Assembly (NCBI RefSeq): GCF_008728855.1
Contig: NZ_CP042906.1
Span: forward strand, 248,001-312,000
From: Hypericibacter terrae
GTDB lineage: Bacteria > Pseudomonadota > Alphaproteobacteria > Dongiales > Dongiaceae
Length of the DNA stretch: 64,000 bases
Reading direction: 5' to 3'
The notes under the pieces are model-generated. The model had not been told where the DNA came from. It did not search any database and saw only the letters and a program-made list of their open reading frames with translations. The stretch's first letter is position 1. Each line of letters opens with the position of its first letter. This document shows, piece after piece, positions 41,934 to 50,832 of this stretch. Position numbers and translations under genes: made by a program.

Positions 41934-43490
41934 ATGGAGTTCAAGGTTAGCCGCCGTGCCGTGCTGCAAAGCGCAGCTGCCGTAGCGGCAGTCACGACGC
42001 TCGGGATCAAGCCGGAGCATGTGCTCGGCGCCGAGGGCGATGTTCTCAAGGTCCGCATGGTCGGCGATATGCAGGTGCTGGATCCCGGCTACATGATCGG
42101 CGGTGTCGAAACCAGCGCGCTCTATGCCTGCATGCCGCGGCTGGCGGTTCCGATCCATGACGCCAATGGCGACTGGGCCTGGGCGCCTTCCGACTTCGTC
42201 GAGAAGGTGGCGCAGGACGACGACACCCACATCTCCTTCACGCTCAAGAAGGGGATGATGTGGAGCAACAATGGCGGCGAGATCACCGCGGACGACGTGA
42301 AGTTCTCCTTTGAGCGCATGCTCGCCAGCGACTGGTCGTCCCGCTGGCCGACGCTCGATCATGTCGACGTGAAGGATTCGCACAGCGGCGTGATCGTCCT
42401 GAAGACGCCCTTCGTCGCGACCTGGCTGCTCGGCATCGCGTCGGAATCGGGCGCGATCCTGCCGAAGAAGCTGACCGAGAAACTGCCGGACGGGAAATTT
42501 ACCACCGAGTTCCCCGCCCAGCACGGCCCCTACATGATGACCGATTGGACGCCGAAGCAGAAGCTGGTGCTGAAGGCCAATCCGGACTTCAAGGGTACCA
42601 AGCCCGTCTTCGCCGAAGTACAGTTCATCGATGTCGAGGACACCAAGGCGGCCGAGCTCGCCTTCGAGGGGCATGAGGTGGATGTGACCTCGGTTACCAC
42701 CGAGACCGCGGCCCGCTACAAGAAGTCGATGCCCGAGCATGCGAAGCTGATCGAGACACCGGGTCCGTTCTATTCCTGGATCGGCATGAACACGGACCAT
42801 CCGCTGCTCAAGGACATCAGGGTCCGTAAGGCGATCCAGCGCGCCATCGACGTCGATTCGATCCTCCAGGGCGCCTATGCCGGTGTGTCGCCGAAGGCCT
42901 ACGGCGCCATTCCGATCGGAATCCTGGGCCATCGCGATGCGTCGAAATACAGCTACAACCCCGAGGAAGCCAAGGCGCTGCTCAAGGAAGCGGGCGTCTC
43001 GGGGCTCAAGCTCGAGTTCGTTACCCTGAACCAGTCCGAGCGCATCGCGGCCTGCCAGATCATCCAGTCCAATCTCGCCGATGTCGGCATCGAGATCACG
43101 ATCAAGCCGGTCGATTCCGGTCCGTTCTGGAATCTGGGCCTCGAGTCCAAGGGCGACGACTGGAAGAACCTCCAGCTCTGGATCATGCAATATCGCTGCT
43201 CGCCCGATCCCTCCGACCCGATCCAGTGGTTCGTCAAGGACCAGGTCGGCGTTTGGAACTGGGAACGCTGGTCCGATCCGGAATTCGAGGATTTGTGGAA
43301 GAAGGGGCTACAGGAGACGGACTCCGAGAAGCGCAAGCAGATCTATCTGCGGATGCAGGAGATCATGGAGGACACCGGCGCCTATGTCTGGCTGACCTTC
43401 GATCCGCTGTTCTACGCCCATAGCGACAAGAACGTCCCCGGCTTCGATCCGGGCGGTGAAGTTCGTCCCGAGCTCTGCAAGAAAGCCTGA
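41934..43490 (+). CDS. Dipeptide/oligopeptide-type ABC substrate-binding protein
   Basis: 518 residues, family 5 binding protein. ATG 41934 has AGGGAG at good spacing and gives a Tat-like leader (FKVSRRAVLQSAAAVAAVTT, then a mature start near LGAEGDVL). Family blocks: WAPSDFVEKVAQDDDTHISF, TLKKGMMWSNNGGEITADDV, KFSFERMLASD, YMMTDWTPKQKLVLKANPDF, RKAIQRAIDVDSIL. Binds solute in the periplasm and passes it to the permeases encoded next. Whether peptides are the real solute is open. Followed by a hairpin that may set its higher expression. Confidence 0.93.
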   Translation: MEFKVSRRAVLQSAAAVAAVTTLGIKPEHVLGAEGDVLKVRMVGDMQVLDPGYMIGGVETSALYACMPRLAVPIHDANGDWAWAPSDFVEKVAQDDDTHISFTLKKGMMWSNNGGEITADDVKFSFERMLASDWSSRWPTLDHVDVKDSHSGVIVLKTPFVATWLLGIASESGAILPKKLTEKLPDGKFTTEFPAQHGPYMMTDWTPKQKLVLKANPDFKGTKPVFAEVQFIDVEDTKAAELAFEGHEVDVTSVTTETAARYKKSMPEHAKLIETPGPFYSWIGMNTDHPLLKDIRVRKAIQRAIDVDSILQGAYAGVSPKAYGAIPIGILGHRDASKYSYNPEEAKALLKEAGVSGLKLEFVTLNQSERIAACQIIQSNLADVGIEITIKPVDSGPFWNLGLESKGDDWKNLQLWIMQYRCSPDPSDPIQWFVKDQVGVWNWERWSDPEFEDLWKKGLQETDSEKRKQIYLRMQEIMEDTGAYVWLTFDPLFYAHSDKNVPGFDPGGEVRPELCKKA

Positions 43491-43514
43491 GCCTCGGATC
43501 GAACATCGACAATA

Positions 43515-43579
43515 CGGGCCTCCCTCGATCGTCCCTACGCTTCCTCTTGACGCGGCGGGACGGGTTCCGGGGAGGCCCG
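43515..43579 (+). terminator. Long-loop hairpin between binding protein and permease genes
   Basis: cgggcctccc (43515-43524) pairs with gggaggcccg (43570-43579) across a 45-nt loop, followed by ctttcatt. Partial terminators or stabilising hairpins at this place are common in ABC operons, where the binding protein is made in excess. Confidence 0.45.
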
Positions 43580-43656
43580 CTTTCATTGCATTCTGACGAT
43601 CGCCCGGTAAGCTCGGGCCTCCGGTCTCATCGATCGAGCCCGCCGCGGGAGACGGC

Positions 43657-44601
43657 ATGCTGCTCTATCTGATCCAACGCATCGGCCTGTCGATCCTGAT
43701 CTGCGTCACCGCCATGACGCTGCTCTTCGCGGCTATCCATGTGATTCCGGGCGATCCCGCGACCATCATGCTGGGCACGCGCGCGACGCCGGAAGTGCGG
43801 GCGCGGCTGGAGAAGGAGATGGGTCTCGATCAGCCCGTACCGGTCCAGCTCGTGAAGTTCCTGGGCCGGGCCGCGACCGGCAATCTCGGCATCGACGTCT
43901 GGAGCAAGCGGTCGGTCAGCACCATCGTGATGGAGAACCTGCCCTATACGCTGATCCTGATCCTGACGGGGCTGGGCTGGTCGGCGCTGGTGGGGATTCC
44001 GCTCGGCTGCTACTCGGCCATCCGGCGCAACAGCTTCATCGACAAGTTCACCGGCGTGATCTCGGTCGGGACCATCTCGATCCCGTCCTTCGTCGTGGCG
44101 ATCTATGCACTCCTGTTCTTCTCGATCCAGCTCGGGCTCTTTCCGGTGATCGGCGCCGGCGAGAATGGCGACCGGGCGGACCAGATCTGGCATCTGGTGC
44201 TGCCGAGCCTCGCCGTCGGGCTGGGCTGGGTCGGCTATCTGGCGCGGATCGTGCGTGCCTCGATGCTGGAGGTGATGGGCGAGAACCATGTCCGCACCGC
44301 GCGCGCTTTCGGCCTGCCGGAGTCCAAGATCGTGCTCCACTACGCGCTGCGCATCGCCATCCTGCCGACCGTGACCCTGCTGGCGCTCGCGATCGGCGGG
44401 CTCCTCTCCAGCGCGGTCTTCGCCGAAAACATCTTCGCCCGTCCCGGCATCGGCAAGCTGATCGTCGATTCCGCGAATGTGCGGAACTATCCCGTGGTGC
44501 AGGGCGCCGTCATGGCGACCGTGGCGCTGTTCGCCTTCGCCATGCCCATCGCCGATTTCCTCGTCGCCTGGCTCGACCCCCGTGTCCGCTCAGCCCTCTG
44601 A
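43657..44601 (+). CDS. DppB-type ABC transporter permease
   Basis: 314 residues, six membrane segments, the first at residues 8-30 (LILICVTAMTLLFAAIHVIP is typical of DppB). Family markers: GDPATIMLGTRATPEVRARL, EKEMGLDQPVPVQLVKFLG, and the EAA region ENHVRTARAFGLPESKIVLH. Forms the channel with the next gene product. The gene starts 166 bases after the binding protein gene and overlaps the next by 20 bases. Confidence 0.94.
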   Translation: MLLYLIQRIGLSILICVTAMTLLFAAIHVIPGDPATIMLGTRATPEVRARLEKEMGLDQPVPVQLVKFLGRAATGNLGIDVWSKRSVSTIVMENLPYTLILILTGLGWSALVGIPLGCYSAIRRNSFIDKFTGVISVGTISIPSFVVAIYALLFFSIQLGLFPVIGAGENGDRADQIWHLVLPSLAVGLGWVGYLARIVRASMLEVMGENHVRTARAFGLPESKIVLHYALRIAILPTVTLLALAIGGLLSSAVFAENIFARPGIGKLIVDSANVRNYPVVQGAVMATVALFAFAMPIADFLVAWLDPRVRSAL

Positions 44602-45475
44602 CATTCCCGTCCCGACGGGGTTCATGGCCGCGGGCTCGCTGCTGCGGGTGCTGCGCCGTCTGGGCCAGGACCCGCTGGGCCTGCTCGGTCTCTGCCTGGT
44701 GCTGCTGATGGTGTTCTGCGCCGTCTTCGGTCCCTGGATCACGCCCTACGATCCCTTCAAGATCCATGTGACCGAGCGCTTCAACGCGCCGTCCCTGATC
44801 CATCTGTTCGGCACCGACAGTCTCGGCCGCGACGTGCTGAGCCGGGTCATCGCCGGCACGCGCATCGCGCTCTCGGTCGGCGCTTCCTCGATCCTGATCG
44901 CCATGGTGCTGGGGCTGTGCCTGGGACTGACCGCGGGCTACGGCCCGCGCTGGCTCGACAATGCGCTGCTGCTCCTGTTCGATTCGGTCTATTCCTTCCC
45001 GACCGTGATCCTGGGCCTCACCGTCATGACCCTGCTGGGCGCCAGCATCGCCACGCTGATGTTCGTCGTGGTGGTGATCCAGACGCCGGCCTATGCGCGG
45101 CTGATCCGAACCGCGACGCTCGCGGCCAAGAATACCGAGTATGTGCTGGCGATCCGCTCGCTCGGCACCTCGCCGGTGCGCATCCTGGTGGTGCATATCC
45201 TGCCCAACATCATCGGGCCGCTCTTCATCATCGCCAGCATGGACATCCCCTCGGTGATCGCGCTCGAGGCGGGCCTGACCTATCTCGGCATGGGCATTCC
45301 GCCACCGGCGCCGAGTTGGGGCCGTATCCTGCAGGAGGGCTTCACCGCCATCCGCGACGCGCCCTGGATTGTCGTCGCCGGCGGCTTTCCGCTGATCCTG
45401 ACCACGCTCGGTTTCACCTTTCTCGGCGAATCGCTGCGCGATCTGCTCGATCCGCGGCTGCGGAGGATCGTCTGA
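44582..45475 (+). CDS. DppC-type ABC transporter permease
   Basis: 297 residues from GTG 44582, which overlaps the preceding gene; ATG 44624 would remove 14 residues and is also credible. Markers of the second permease: RLGQDPLGLLGLCLVLLMVF, PYDPFKIHVTERFNAPS, HLFGTDSLGRDVLSRVIAGT, EAA loop EYVLAIRSLGTSPVRILVVH with ILPN, and EAGLTYLGMGIPPPAPSWG near the end. The ATPase gene follows after two bases. Confidence 0.93.
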   Translation: MSAQPSDIPVPTGFMAAGSLLRVLRRLGQDPLGLLGLCLVLLMVFCAVFGPWITPYDPFKIHVTERFNAPSLIHLFGTDSLGRDVLSRVIAGTRIALSVGASSILIAMVLGLCLGLTAGYGPRWLDNALLLLFDSVYSFPTVILGLTVMTLLGASIATLMFVVVVIQTPAYARLIRTATLAAKNTEYVLAIRSLGTSPVRILVVHILPNIIGPLFIIASMDIPSVIALEAGLTYLGMGIPPPAPSWGRILQEGFTAIRDAPWIVVAGGFPLILTTLGFTFLGESLRDLLDPRLRRIV

Positions 45476-45477
45476 CC

Positions 45478-46503
45478 ATGACCTCGGCGAATGTCCAGGC
45501 GTTCCTGGCGCCGGTTGGCGAGGCCGACAATGTCCTCGATATCCGGGACCTGAGCATCGATTTCCGTACGCCGAAGGGCTCGGTCCATGCGCTGCGCCAT
45601 GTCAGCCTCGCGGTGCCGCGCGGCAGCATCGTCGGGCTGGTCGGCGAAAGCGGTTCGGGCAAATCGACCCTGGCGCTCGCGGCCATGGGGCTGATGCAGG
45701 GCAACGCTCAGATAGCGAATGGCAGCCTGCAATTCTCCGGCATGGATCTGCGCAAGCTCACGCCCGAGGCCTGGCGGGCCATTCGCGGCAAGCGGATCTC
45801 GATGGTGTTCCAGGACCCGATGACCTCGCTCAACCCGGTCCGCTCGATCGGTTTGCAGATGATGGACATCCAGTATCGCGACCGCTCGGCCGGGATGGGC
45901 CAGCGCCGGCGCAAGGCCGTCGAGATGCTGAAGCGGGTCGGCATCCCCGATCCCGAGCGCCAGCTCAAGCGCCATCCGCACGAGTTCTCCGGCGGCATGC
46001 GCCAGCGCATCGCCATCGCGATGGGCCTCCTGGAGAAGCCGGAGCTCCTCATCGCCGACGAACCGACCACGGCGCTCGACGTCACGCTCGAGGCGCAGAT
46101 CATCCATCTGCTGCGCGAGCTGCGGCAGGAATTCGGCGGCTCGATCCTGTTCATCTCGCACAATCTGGGCGTCATCGCCGAGCTCTGCGACATCGTCGTC
46201 GTGCTCTATGCCGGCGAGGTGGTGGAGCAGGGGCCGGTGCGCGAGATCTTCCATCGCCCGAAGCATCCCTATACCCAGGCGCTGCTCGAATGCGACCCGG
46301 CGCGCATCGACCTGATCAGCCGCGACCTGCCCACGATTCCGGGCGACGTGCCGAACCTGCTGCAGGTGCCGCCCGGATGCGTCTTCGCGCCGCGCTGCCC
46401 CAAGGTGTTCGACCGTTGCCGCGTCGAGGCGCCGGGCGACTGGACGGTGAGCCACGGCCATGTGACGCGCTGCCATCTGCTCGATGGAGCGGCCCGTGGC
46501 TGA
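45478..46503 (+). CDS. DppD-type ABC transporter ATP-binding protein
   Basis: 341 residues. Walker A VGESGSGKSTLALAAMG, Q-loop MVFQDPMTSLNPVRSIG, signature HEFSGGMRQRIAIAMGL, Walker B LLIADEPTTALDVTLEAQ, switch ISHNLGVIAEL, and the C-terminal oligopeptide-transporter extension with four Cys (PGCVFAPRCPKVFDRCRVEA and a later RCH), which in this family can bind an iron-sulfur cluster. Start at ATG 45478, three bases after the permease stop; the next gene starts 20 bases before its end. Confidence 0.94.
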   Translation: MTSANVQAFLAPVGEADNVLDIRDLSIDFRTPKGSVHALRHVSLAVPRGSIVGLVGESGSGKSTLALAAMGLMQGNAQIANGSLQFSGMDLRKLTPEAWRAIRGKRISMVFQDPMTSLNPVRSIGLQMMDIQYRDRSAGMGQRRRKAVEMLKRVGIPDPERQLKRHPHEFSGGMRQRIAIAMGLLEKPELLIADEPTTALDVTLEAQIIHLLRELRQEFGGSILFISHNLGVIAELCDIVVVLYAGEVVEQGPVREIFHRPKHPYTQALLECDPARIDLISRDLPTIPGDVPNLLQVPPGCVFAPRCPKVFDRCRVEAPGDWTVSHGHVTRCHLLDGAARG

Positions 46504-47509
46504 GGCGGCGCGCCGGCTTGCGACCGACACGGGTGCGCTGCTCGAGATCGAGCGGCTTCATGTCCGCTTTCCGCTGATGGGGCCGATCAAGGCCTCGCTG
46601 TTCCAGATTCAGAACCGTTTCCTCGACGCGGTGCTGGACGTCTCCTTCCGGGTCCGGCCGGGCACGACGATGGCGCTGGTGGGCGAGAGCGGCTCGGGGA
46701 AGAGTACGCTGGGCCGCGCGATCCTGGGACTGGTGCCGGTCGCCAACGGCACCGTGCGGTTCGAAGGCGAGGAGCCGCTCAAGAGCGGCAAGCCCTCTCC
46801 GGGCTATCTGCGCCATGTGGCGATGATGTTCCAGGACCCGATTTCGAGCCTGAGCCCGCGCCGTTCGGTCAAGTCGCTGATCACCGAGCCCTTCGTCGTC
46901 CATGGCATGAGCGATCGCGATCTCCATGCCGAGGCCCGGCGGCTGCTGGCGCTGGTGGGCTTGCCGAAGGATTTCGCCGACCGCTATCCGCATCAGCTCT
47001 CGGGCGGCCAGGCGCGCCGCGTGGGGGTGGCGCGGGCCGTGGCGCTTTCGCCCAAGCTCATCGTCGCCGACGAGCCGACCGCCGGCCTCGACGTCTCGGT
47101 CCAGGGCGAGATCCTCAATCTGATGACGCGGCTGCAGCGCGAGCTGGGACTGACCTATCTCGTCATCACCCACAATCTCGCGGTGGTCCGGCATATCAGC
47201 GACGAGATGGCGATCATGTATATGGGCCGCTTCGTCGAATATGGCCCGACGCAGGAAATCTTCGCCCGCGCCGCCCATCCCTATACCGACGGGCTGATCG
47301 CCGCCCAGCCGCAGCCCGATCCCGACAAGCGGCGCGCCGAGGTGGCGCTGAAGGGCGAGGTGCCGAGCCTGGCGCGCCGGCCGCAGGGTTGCGAGTTCCA
47401 TACCCGTTGCCCCTACGCTCAGGGTCTCTGCCGCCGCGAACGGCCCGAGGTCCACGACATCGGCGGCCACCACACTCATCGCTGCCATTTTCCGCTGACG
47501 GGCGGGTGA
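46484..47509 (+). CDS. DppF-type ABC transporter ATP-binding protein
   Basis: 341 residues, second ATPase of the same importer. Walker A VGESGSGKSTLGRAILG, Q-loop MMFQDPISSLSPRRSVK, signature HQLSGGQARRVGVARAV, Walker B KLIVADEPTAGLDVSVQGE, switch ITHNLAVVRHI, and the C-terminal Cys-containing extension (GCEFHTRCPYAQGLCRRE). The signature has an A in place of the second R of GGQRQR. Overlaps the preceding gene; a GTG at 46496 is an alternative start. Last gene of the importer; a palindromic repeat follows. Confidence 0.94.
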   Translation: MERPVAEAARRLATDTGALLEIERLHVRFPLMGPIKASLFQIQNRFLDAVLDVSFRVRPGTTMALVGESGSGKSTLGRAILGLVPVANGTVRFEGEEPLKSGKPSPGYLRHVAMMFQDPISSLSPRRSVKSLITEPFVVHGMSDRDLHAEARRLLALVGLPKDFADRYPHQLSGGQARRVGVARAVALSPKLIVADEPTAGLDVSVQGEILNLMTRLQRELGLTYLVITHNLAVVRHISDEMAIMYMGRFVEYGPTQEIFARAAHPYTDGLIAAQPQPDPDKRRAEVALKGEVPSLARRPQGCEFHTRCPYAQGLCRRERPEVHDIGGHHTHRCHFPLTGG

Positions 47510-47525
47510 GGAAGAAAGTGACTCT

Positions 47526-47630
47526 GATCCCCTCGCCCCTTGAGGGGGAGGGCAGGGAGGGGGAATCCTCGATCGTATGCCCAGTCAGCCCCCTCCCTAA
47601 CCCTCCCCCGGGGGAAAGCGGGGGAGGGGA
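47526..47630. repeat. Palindromic intergenic repeat, copy 1
   Basis: A C/G-rich palindromic element in the gap between the importer and the BtpA gene: gatcccctcgccccttgag at the left, gggggagggcagggaggggg at 47543-47562, ccccctccctaaccctcccc at 47590-47609 (its inverse), and gggggagggg at 47620-47629. A second copy lies at 53008-53252. The pattern is that of dispersed repeated palindromic elements in alphaproteobacterial genomes. Confidence 0.75.
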
Positions 47631-47654
47631 CAGAATTCACAATCCCGGTAACTC

Positions 47655-48452
47655 ATGACCCACTTCCGCGACCTCTTCCCCAGACCCAAGCCGATCATCG
47701 GCGTGATCCATCTGCCGGCGCTCCCCGGCTATCCGCAATCCAGGGGCATCGACCATGCGGTCGAGAAGGCGCTGGCCGATCTGGCGGCGCTGGAGGCGGG
47801 CGGGGCCGACGGCGTGCTGGTCGAGAACGAGGACGACCGGCCGCATGTGGTGCTGTCGGCACCGGAGACCACGGCGGCGATGACGCGCATCACGCGCGAG
47901 CTGGTGATGGCCGCCCGGCGGTGCGTGATCGGTGTCGAGATCCTGCTGAACGATCCGGCGGCCTCGCTCGCCGTCGCCAGGGCCTCGGGCGCCAAGTTCA
48001 TCCGCACCGATTATTTCGTCGATCCGATGGAGCGGCCCGAACATGGCGGCGCCATGCATATCGATCCCGAGGGCGTGATGGCCTACCGTGCCCGCATCGG
48101 CGCGGAGGACGTGCTGGTGCTGGCCGACATCCAGGTCAAGTATGCGCGCATGACGGTGGCGCGCGGGCTCGACGAATCGGCGCGGCTGGCGCGCGAGCAT
48201 CATGCCGCCGCCGCCATCGTCAGCGGCAATGCCACGGCCGAGCCGCCGCGCGCGGCCGAGGTGGCGCTCGCCAAGCGCGGCGCCGGCGCCATGCCCATTC
48301 TGCTCGGCAGCGGCACCGATCTCGGCAATGCGGCCGAGCTTCTGTCGATCGCGGATGGGGCCATCGTCGGCACCAGCTTGAAGCAGGGCGATTACATCTC
48401 GCTCGACAAGGTGAAGGCGCTGGTCGCGGCAGCGCGGAGCCTGGCGCGATGA
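47655..48452 (+). CDS. BtpA/SgcQ family protein
   Basis: 265 residues, TIM-barrel family. Begins PKPIIGVIHLPALPGYP, the BtpA start, and has GGADGVLVENEDDRPH, GVEILLNDPAASLAVA, AKFIRTDYFVDPM and a late IADGAIVGTSLKQGDYISL. Family members were described in photosystem I biogenesis (BtpA) and near sugar kinases (SgcQ), but their reaction is unsettled; the sugar-kinase partner here, coupled by a four-base overlap, favours a carbohydrate role. Confidence 0.9.
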   Translation: MTHFRDLFPRPKPIIGVIHLPALPGYPQSRGIDHAVEKALADLAALEAGGADGVLVENEDDRPHVVLSAPETTAAMTRITRELVMAARRCVIGVEILLNDPAASLAVARASGAKFIRTDYFVDPMERPEHGGAMHIDPEGVMAYRARIGAEDVLVLADIQVKYARMTVARGLDESARLAREHHAAAAIVSGNATAEPPRAAEVALAKRGAGAMPILLGSGTDLGNAAELLSIADGAIVGTSLKQGDYISLDKVKALVAAARSLAR

Positions 48453-49324
48453 AGGTCACCGCGGTCGGCGATTGCGGCATCGACCGCTATGTCGATCTGC
48501 GCGCGGATCGCCCCGGCGGCATCTCGCTCAATTTCGCCGCCAATGCCAAAGCCTGGTTCGAGCCCGGCGACCAGATCAGCGTTCTGACGGCGCTGGGCCA
48601 GGATCGCGAGGCGGCGATCGTCGAGGCGGCGATCGTTTCGCTGGGGGTCGGCGCCTTCGTCGCCAAGGGATCCGGCATCACGCCGGTCCAGTATATCGAC
48701 CACGACGCGACGGGAGAGCGCATCTTCGTGCGCTATGAGGCGGGCGTCCTGGCGCAGCATCGCCTGACTGGACCGGAGCGGGAGATCCTGCGCCAGAGCG
48801 ACGTCATGATTGCGACCGTCTTCACCCAGATCGTCGATTTCTTCGAGACGGTTGCAGCGACCCCTTCCGGCGGCCTGCGCGCGCTCGATTACTGCAATCT
48901 GGGCACGCCCGAGGATCCGTTGCGCTATGTGCATCGCTATGCCGAGCGCTTCGATCTGGGTTTCTTTGGCCTCTCGGCGATGCAAGCCGACGTGATCGAC
49001 GCGCTCGAGGCGATCGCGCGCCGCGCGGGCCGGCTTTTCATCGTGACGCTGGGGCCCGAGGGCAGCCTCGCGCTCGGGGGCAAGGAGCGGATCGCGGCGC
49101 CGGCGGTCGCGGTGCGCGAGGTGGTCGATACCACCGGAGCCGGCGATAGCTTCGCCGCCGGATTCCTCAGTCTTTATGCGCGCAGCCGCGACGTGAAAGC
49201 CGCGCTCGCGCGCGGTGCCGCGGCGGCGGCACGAACGATCGGCCAGATCGGCGCCTTTCCGGCCCCGCTCGTGCCTTGGCCCGCGGACGTCCCCGCCGAA
49301 TGGACGGCGCTCAAGCGCCCGTGA
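48449..49324 (+). CDS. PfkB-family carbohydrate kinase (FrlD-like)
   Basis: 291 residues, ribokinase fold. VGDCGIDRYVDLRADRPGG at the N-terminus resembles fructoselysine-6-kinase (FrlD) more than fructokinase; the ATP/anion-hole signature DTTGAGDSFAAGFL is intact with catalytic Asp; IVTLGPEGSLALGG precedes it. Phosphorylates an unknown sugar or sugar derivative. ATG 48449 overlaps the BtpA-family stop, so the pair is co-expressed. No matching FrlB-type deglycase is in the window. Confidence 0.9.
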   Translation: MKVTAVGDCGIDRYVDLRADRPGGISLNFAANAKAWFEPGDQISVLTALGQDREAAIVEAAIVSLGVGAFVAKGSGITPVQYIDHDATGERIFVRYEAGVLAQHRLTGPEREILRQSDVMIATVFTQIVDFFETVAATPSGGLRALDYCNLGTPEDPLRYVHRYAERFDLGFFGLSAMQADVIDALEAIARRAGRLFIVTLGPEGSLALGGKERIAAPAVAVREVVDTTGAGDSFAAGFLSLYARSRDVKAALARGAAAAARTIGQIGAFPAPLVPWPADVPAEWTALKRP

Positions 49325-49437
49325 CGATCGCGCCGGATCGGCTCGAACGGAACCGATCCATCCTGCTTCCCGTTCTCCACTCAGCGGCACGCGCCGCCTG
49401 CCGGCGCCCCCGGCAGTGACAAATGGGAGGCCCAGCC

Positions 49438-49746
49438 ATGACAGCAGATTTCACCATGGAAGAACTGCATCGCCGCCTGGCGGCGTTGGACCAGAATCTG
49501 GCGGCCGCCGCCGATCGCATCCTGGAGGGCGGGCCCGCAATCGCGGAGCGTCAGCGCCAGGTCGAGGTGCTGCGGCTCAGATCCAGCCTGCTGCGCCAGC
49601 GCCTCATCGACGCGAAGTCGACCCCTTGGGACGACATCAAGGCCAGCCTGCAGGCCGACTGGGACGGGCTGTCCGAGAATCTCGAACGCTGGATGAAAGA
49701 CATCGACAAGGATTTCCAGAGCGGAAGGCGCGAACCCACGCTCTGA
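49438..49746 (+). CDS. Small coiled-coil hypothetical protein, 102 aa
   Basis: Unrecognised. ATG 49438 has a GGGAGG ribosome binding site. Residues 6-60 are a Leu/Gln/Arg heptad-rich helix (MEELHRRLAALDQNLAAAAD, VEVLRLRSSLLRQRL), followed by a second helix with Trp residues (WDDIKASLQADWDGLSENLE) and a polar tail. No signal or membrane segment. It is the last plus-strand gene before the convergent LysR gene; function unknown. Confidence 0.7.
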   Translation: MTADFTMEELHRRLAALDQNLAAAADRILEGGPAIAERQRQVEVLRLRSSLLRQRLIDAKSTPWDDIKASLQADWDGLSENLERWMKDIDKDFQSGRREPTL

Positions 49747-49782
49747 CCGGCAGCAACGACGCCTCCCCGGCCGGCGAGACGG

Positions 49783-50661
49783 TCAGGCGCTCGCTGCCTC
49801 TTCCATGATCCAGTCGCGGAACAGCCGCACCTCGGGCTTCAGCGCCTTCTCGTCCTCGCGAAACAAGAAGTAGTGGGCATTGTCCTGCGGCAGCTCCATG
49901 TCGAAGGAGCGCTGCGCGCGCTTGGCGGCGATGAAGCGTTCGGCGAAGCAGCGCAGCACGATGGTATGGCCCATCCCCGCCTCGACCAGCTCGAGCGCCG
50001 CCATCGAGGTGTCGACCGTGACGAGTTGGCGATGCGTCGGCATTTCCAGGCCCGTCCGCTCGAACAGCCGCAGCCAGTAATCTTCGAGTCCCATGATCAG
50101 GATCAGGTTTTCTTCCTGGATGTCGGCGGGACGCGAGACGTGCGATCCGATCGGGCTCACCGGCACGGACGGAACGCGAAAGAGCAGTTCCGACCGGAAC
50201 CCCGCCCAGCTGCCATGGCCGTAGCGGATATCGATATCGATGCGGTCCGCCGGCAGGTCATCCGCCCAGACGACGGAGTGGAGGCGCAGGCGGATGTTCG
50301 GATAGGCCCGGCAGAATTCGGGCAGCCGGGGGGCCAGCCAGAGCACCCCGAAGGAGACCGGCACGCGGATGTTCAGCACCGTCTCGCCGGCCGGACCGAA
50401 CAGTCCCGTGGTGGAGGCGGAGAGCTCGTCGAAGGCCTTGCGCACCGGCGTCAGATAGGCACGCCCCATCTCCGTGAGCTTCAGATGGCGCGGCAATCGC
50501 TCGAACAGCGGATAGCCCAGTTGCTTTTCCAGCGAGCGGACCTGGTGGCTGATGGCTGCCTGGGTCAGGCCGAGTTCCTCCGCGGCGGCCGTGAAACTGG
50601 TGTGGCGGGCCGCGGCCTCGAAGGCGCGGAGCCAGACCATGGAAGGCAGCCGGTAGGCCAT
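49783..50661 (-). CDS. LysR-family regulator, GcvA-like
   Basis: 292 residues. N-terminal winged helix PSMVWLRAFEAAARHTSFTA, AAEELGLTQAAISHQVRSLE, KQLGYPLFERLPRHLKLTEM, i.e. the GcvA/AmpR-type subgroup; effector domain with LNIRVPVSFGVLWLAPRLPE and IDIDIRYGHGSW. Divergent from the enolase-superfamily gene, which is its likely target. The intergenic region is AT-rich and suited to a LysR promoter. Confidence 0.93.
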   Translation of the reverse strand: MAYRLPSMVWLRAFEAAARHTSFTAAAEELGLTQAAISHQVRSLEKQLGYPLFERLPRHLKLTEMGRAYLTPVRKAFDELSASTTGLFGPAGETVLNIRVPVSFGVLWLAPRLPEFCRAYPNIRLRLHSVVWADDLPADRIDIDIRYGHGSWAGFRSELLFRVPSVPVSPIGSHVSRPADIQEENLILIMGLEDYWLRLFERTGLEMPTHRQLVTVDTSMAALELVEAGMGHTIVLRCFAERFIAAKRAQRSFDMELPQDNAHYFLFREDEKALKPEVRLFRDWIMEEAASA

Positions 50662-50832
50662 CGATTCACTCCCGCGCGGGGACAATTGCCCTAGCATAAC
50701 GTAAAAATAAAACAGGGTCTTAAGACGATAAACCTTCATTTGATTTGTGCAATAGGCTGCCCCTAGGCTGCAATCCTGTGCGAGGGGCCGCCGCCAACGA
50801 GTGCCGGCCGGTCGATCGGAGTCGGGGGACTC
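50662..50832. promoter_or_regulatory. Divergent promoter region, LysR / enolase-superfamily gene
   Basis: 171 bases with an AT-rich core (about 50698-50755). It contains the perfect 10-bp palindrome GTCTTAAGAC at 50717-50726, centred about 60 bases from the LysR start and 110 from the divergent start, the usual location for a LysR site. No T-N11-A box is claimed. Confidence 0.4.

Noticed and set aside
47389-47658. 89-codon plus-strand frame crossing the palindromic repeat
   Set aside because: It starts inside the ATPase gene and reads through the repeat; no ribosome binding site or family pattern.
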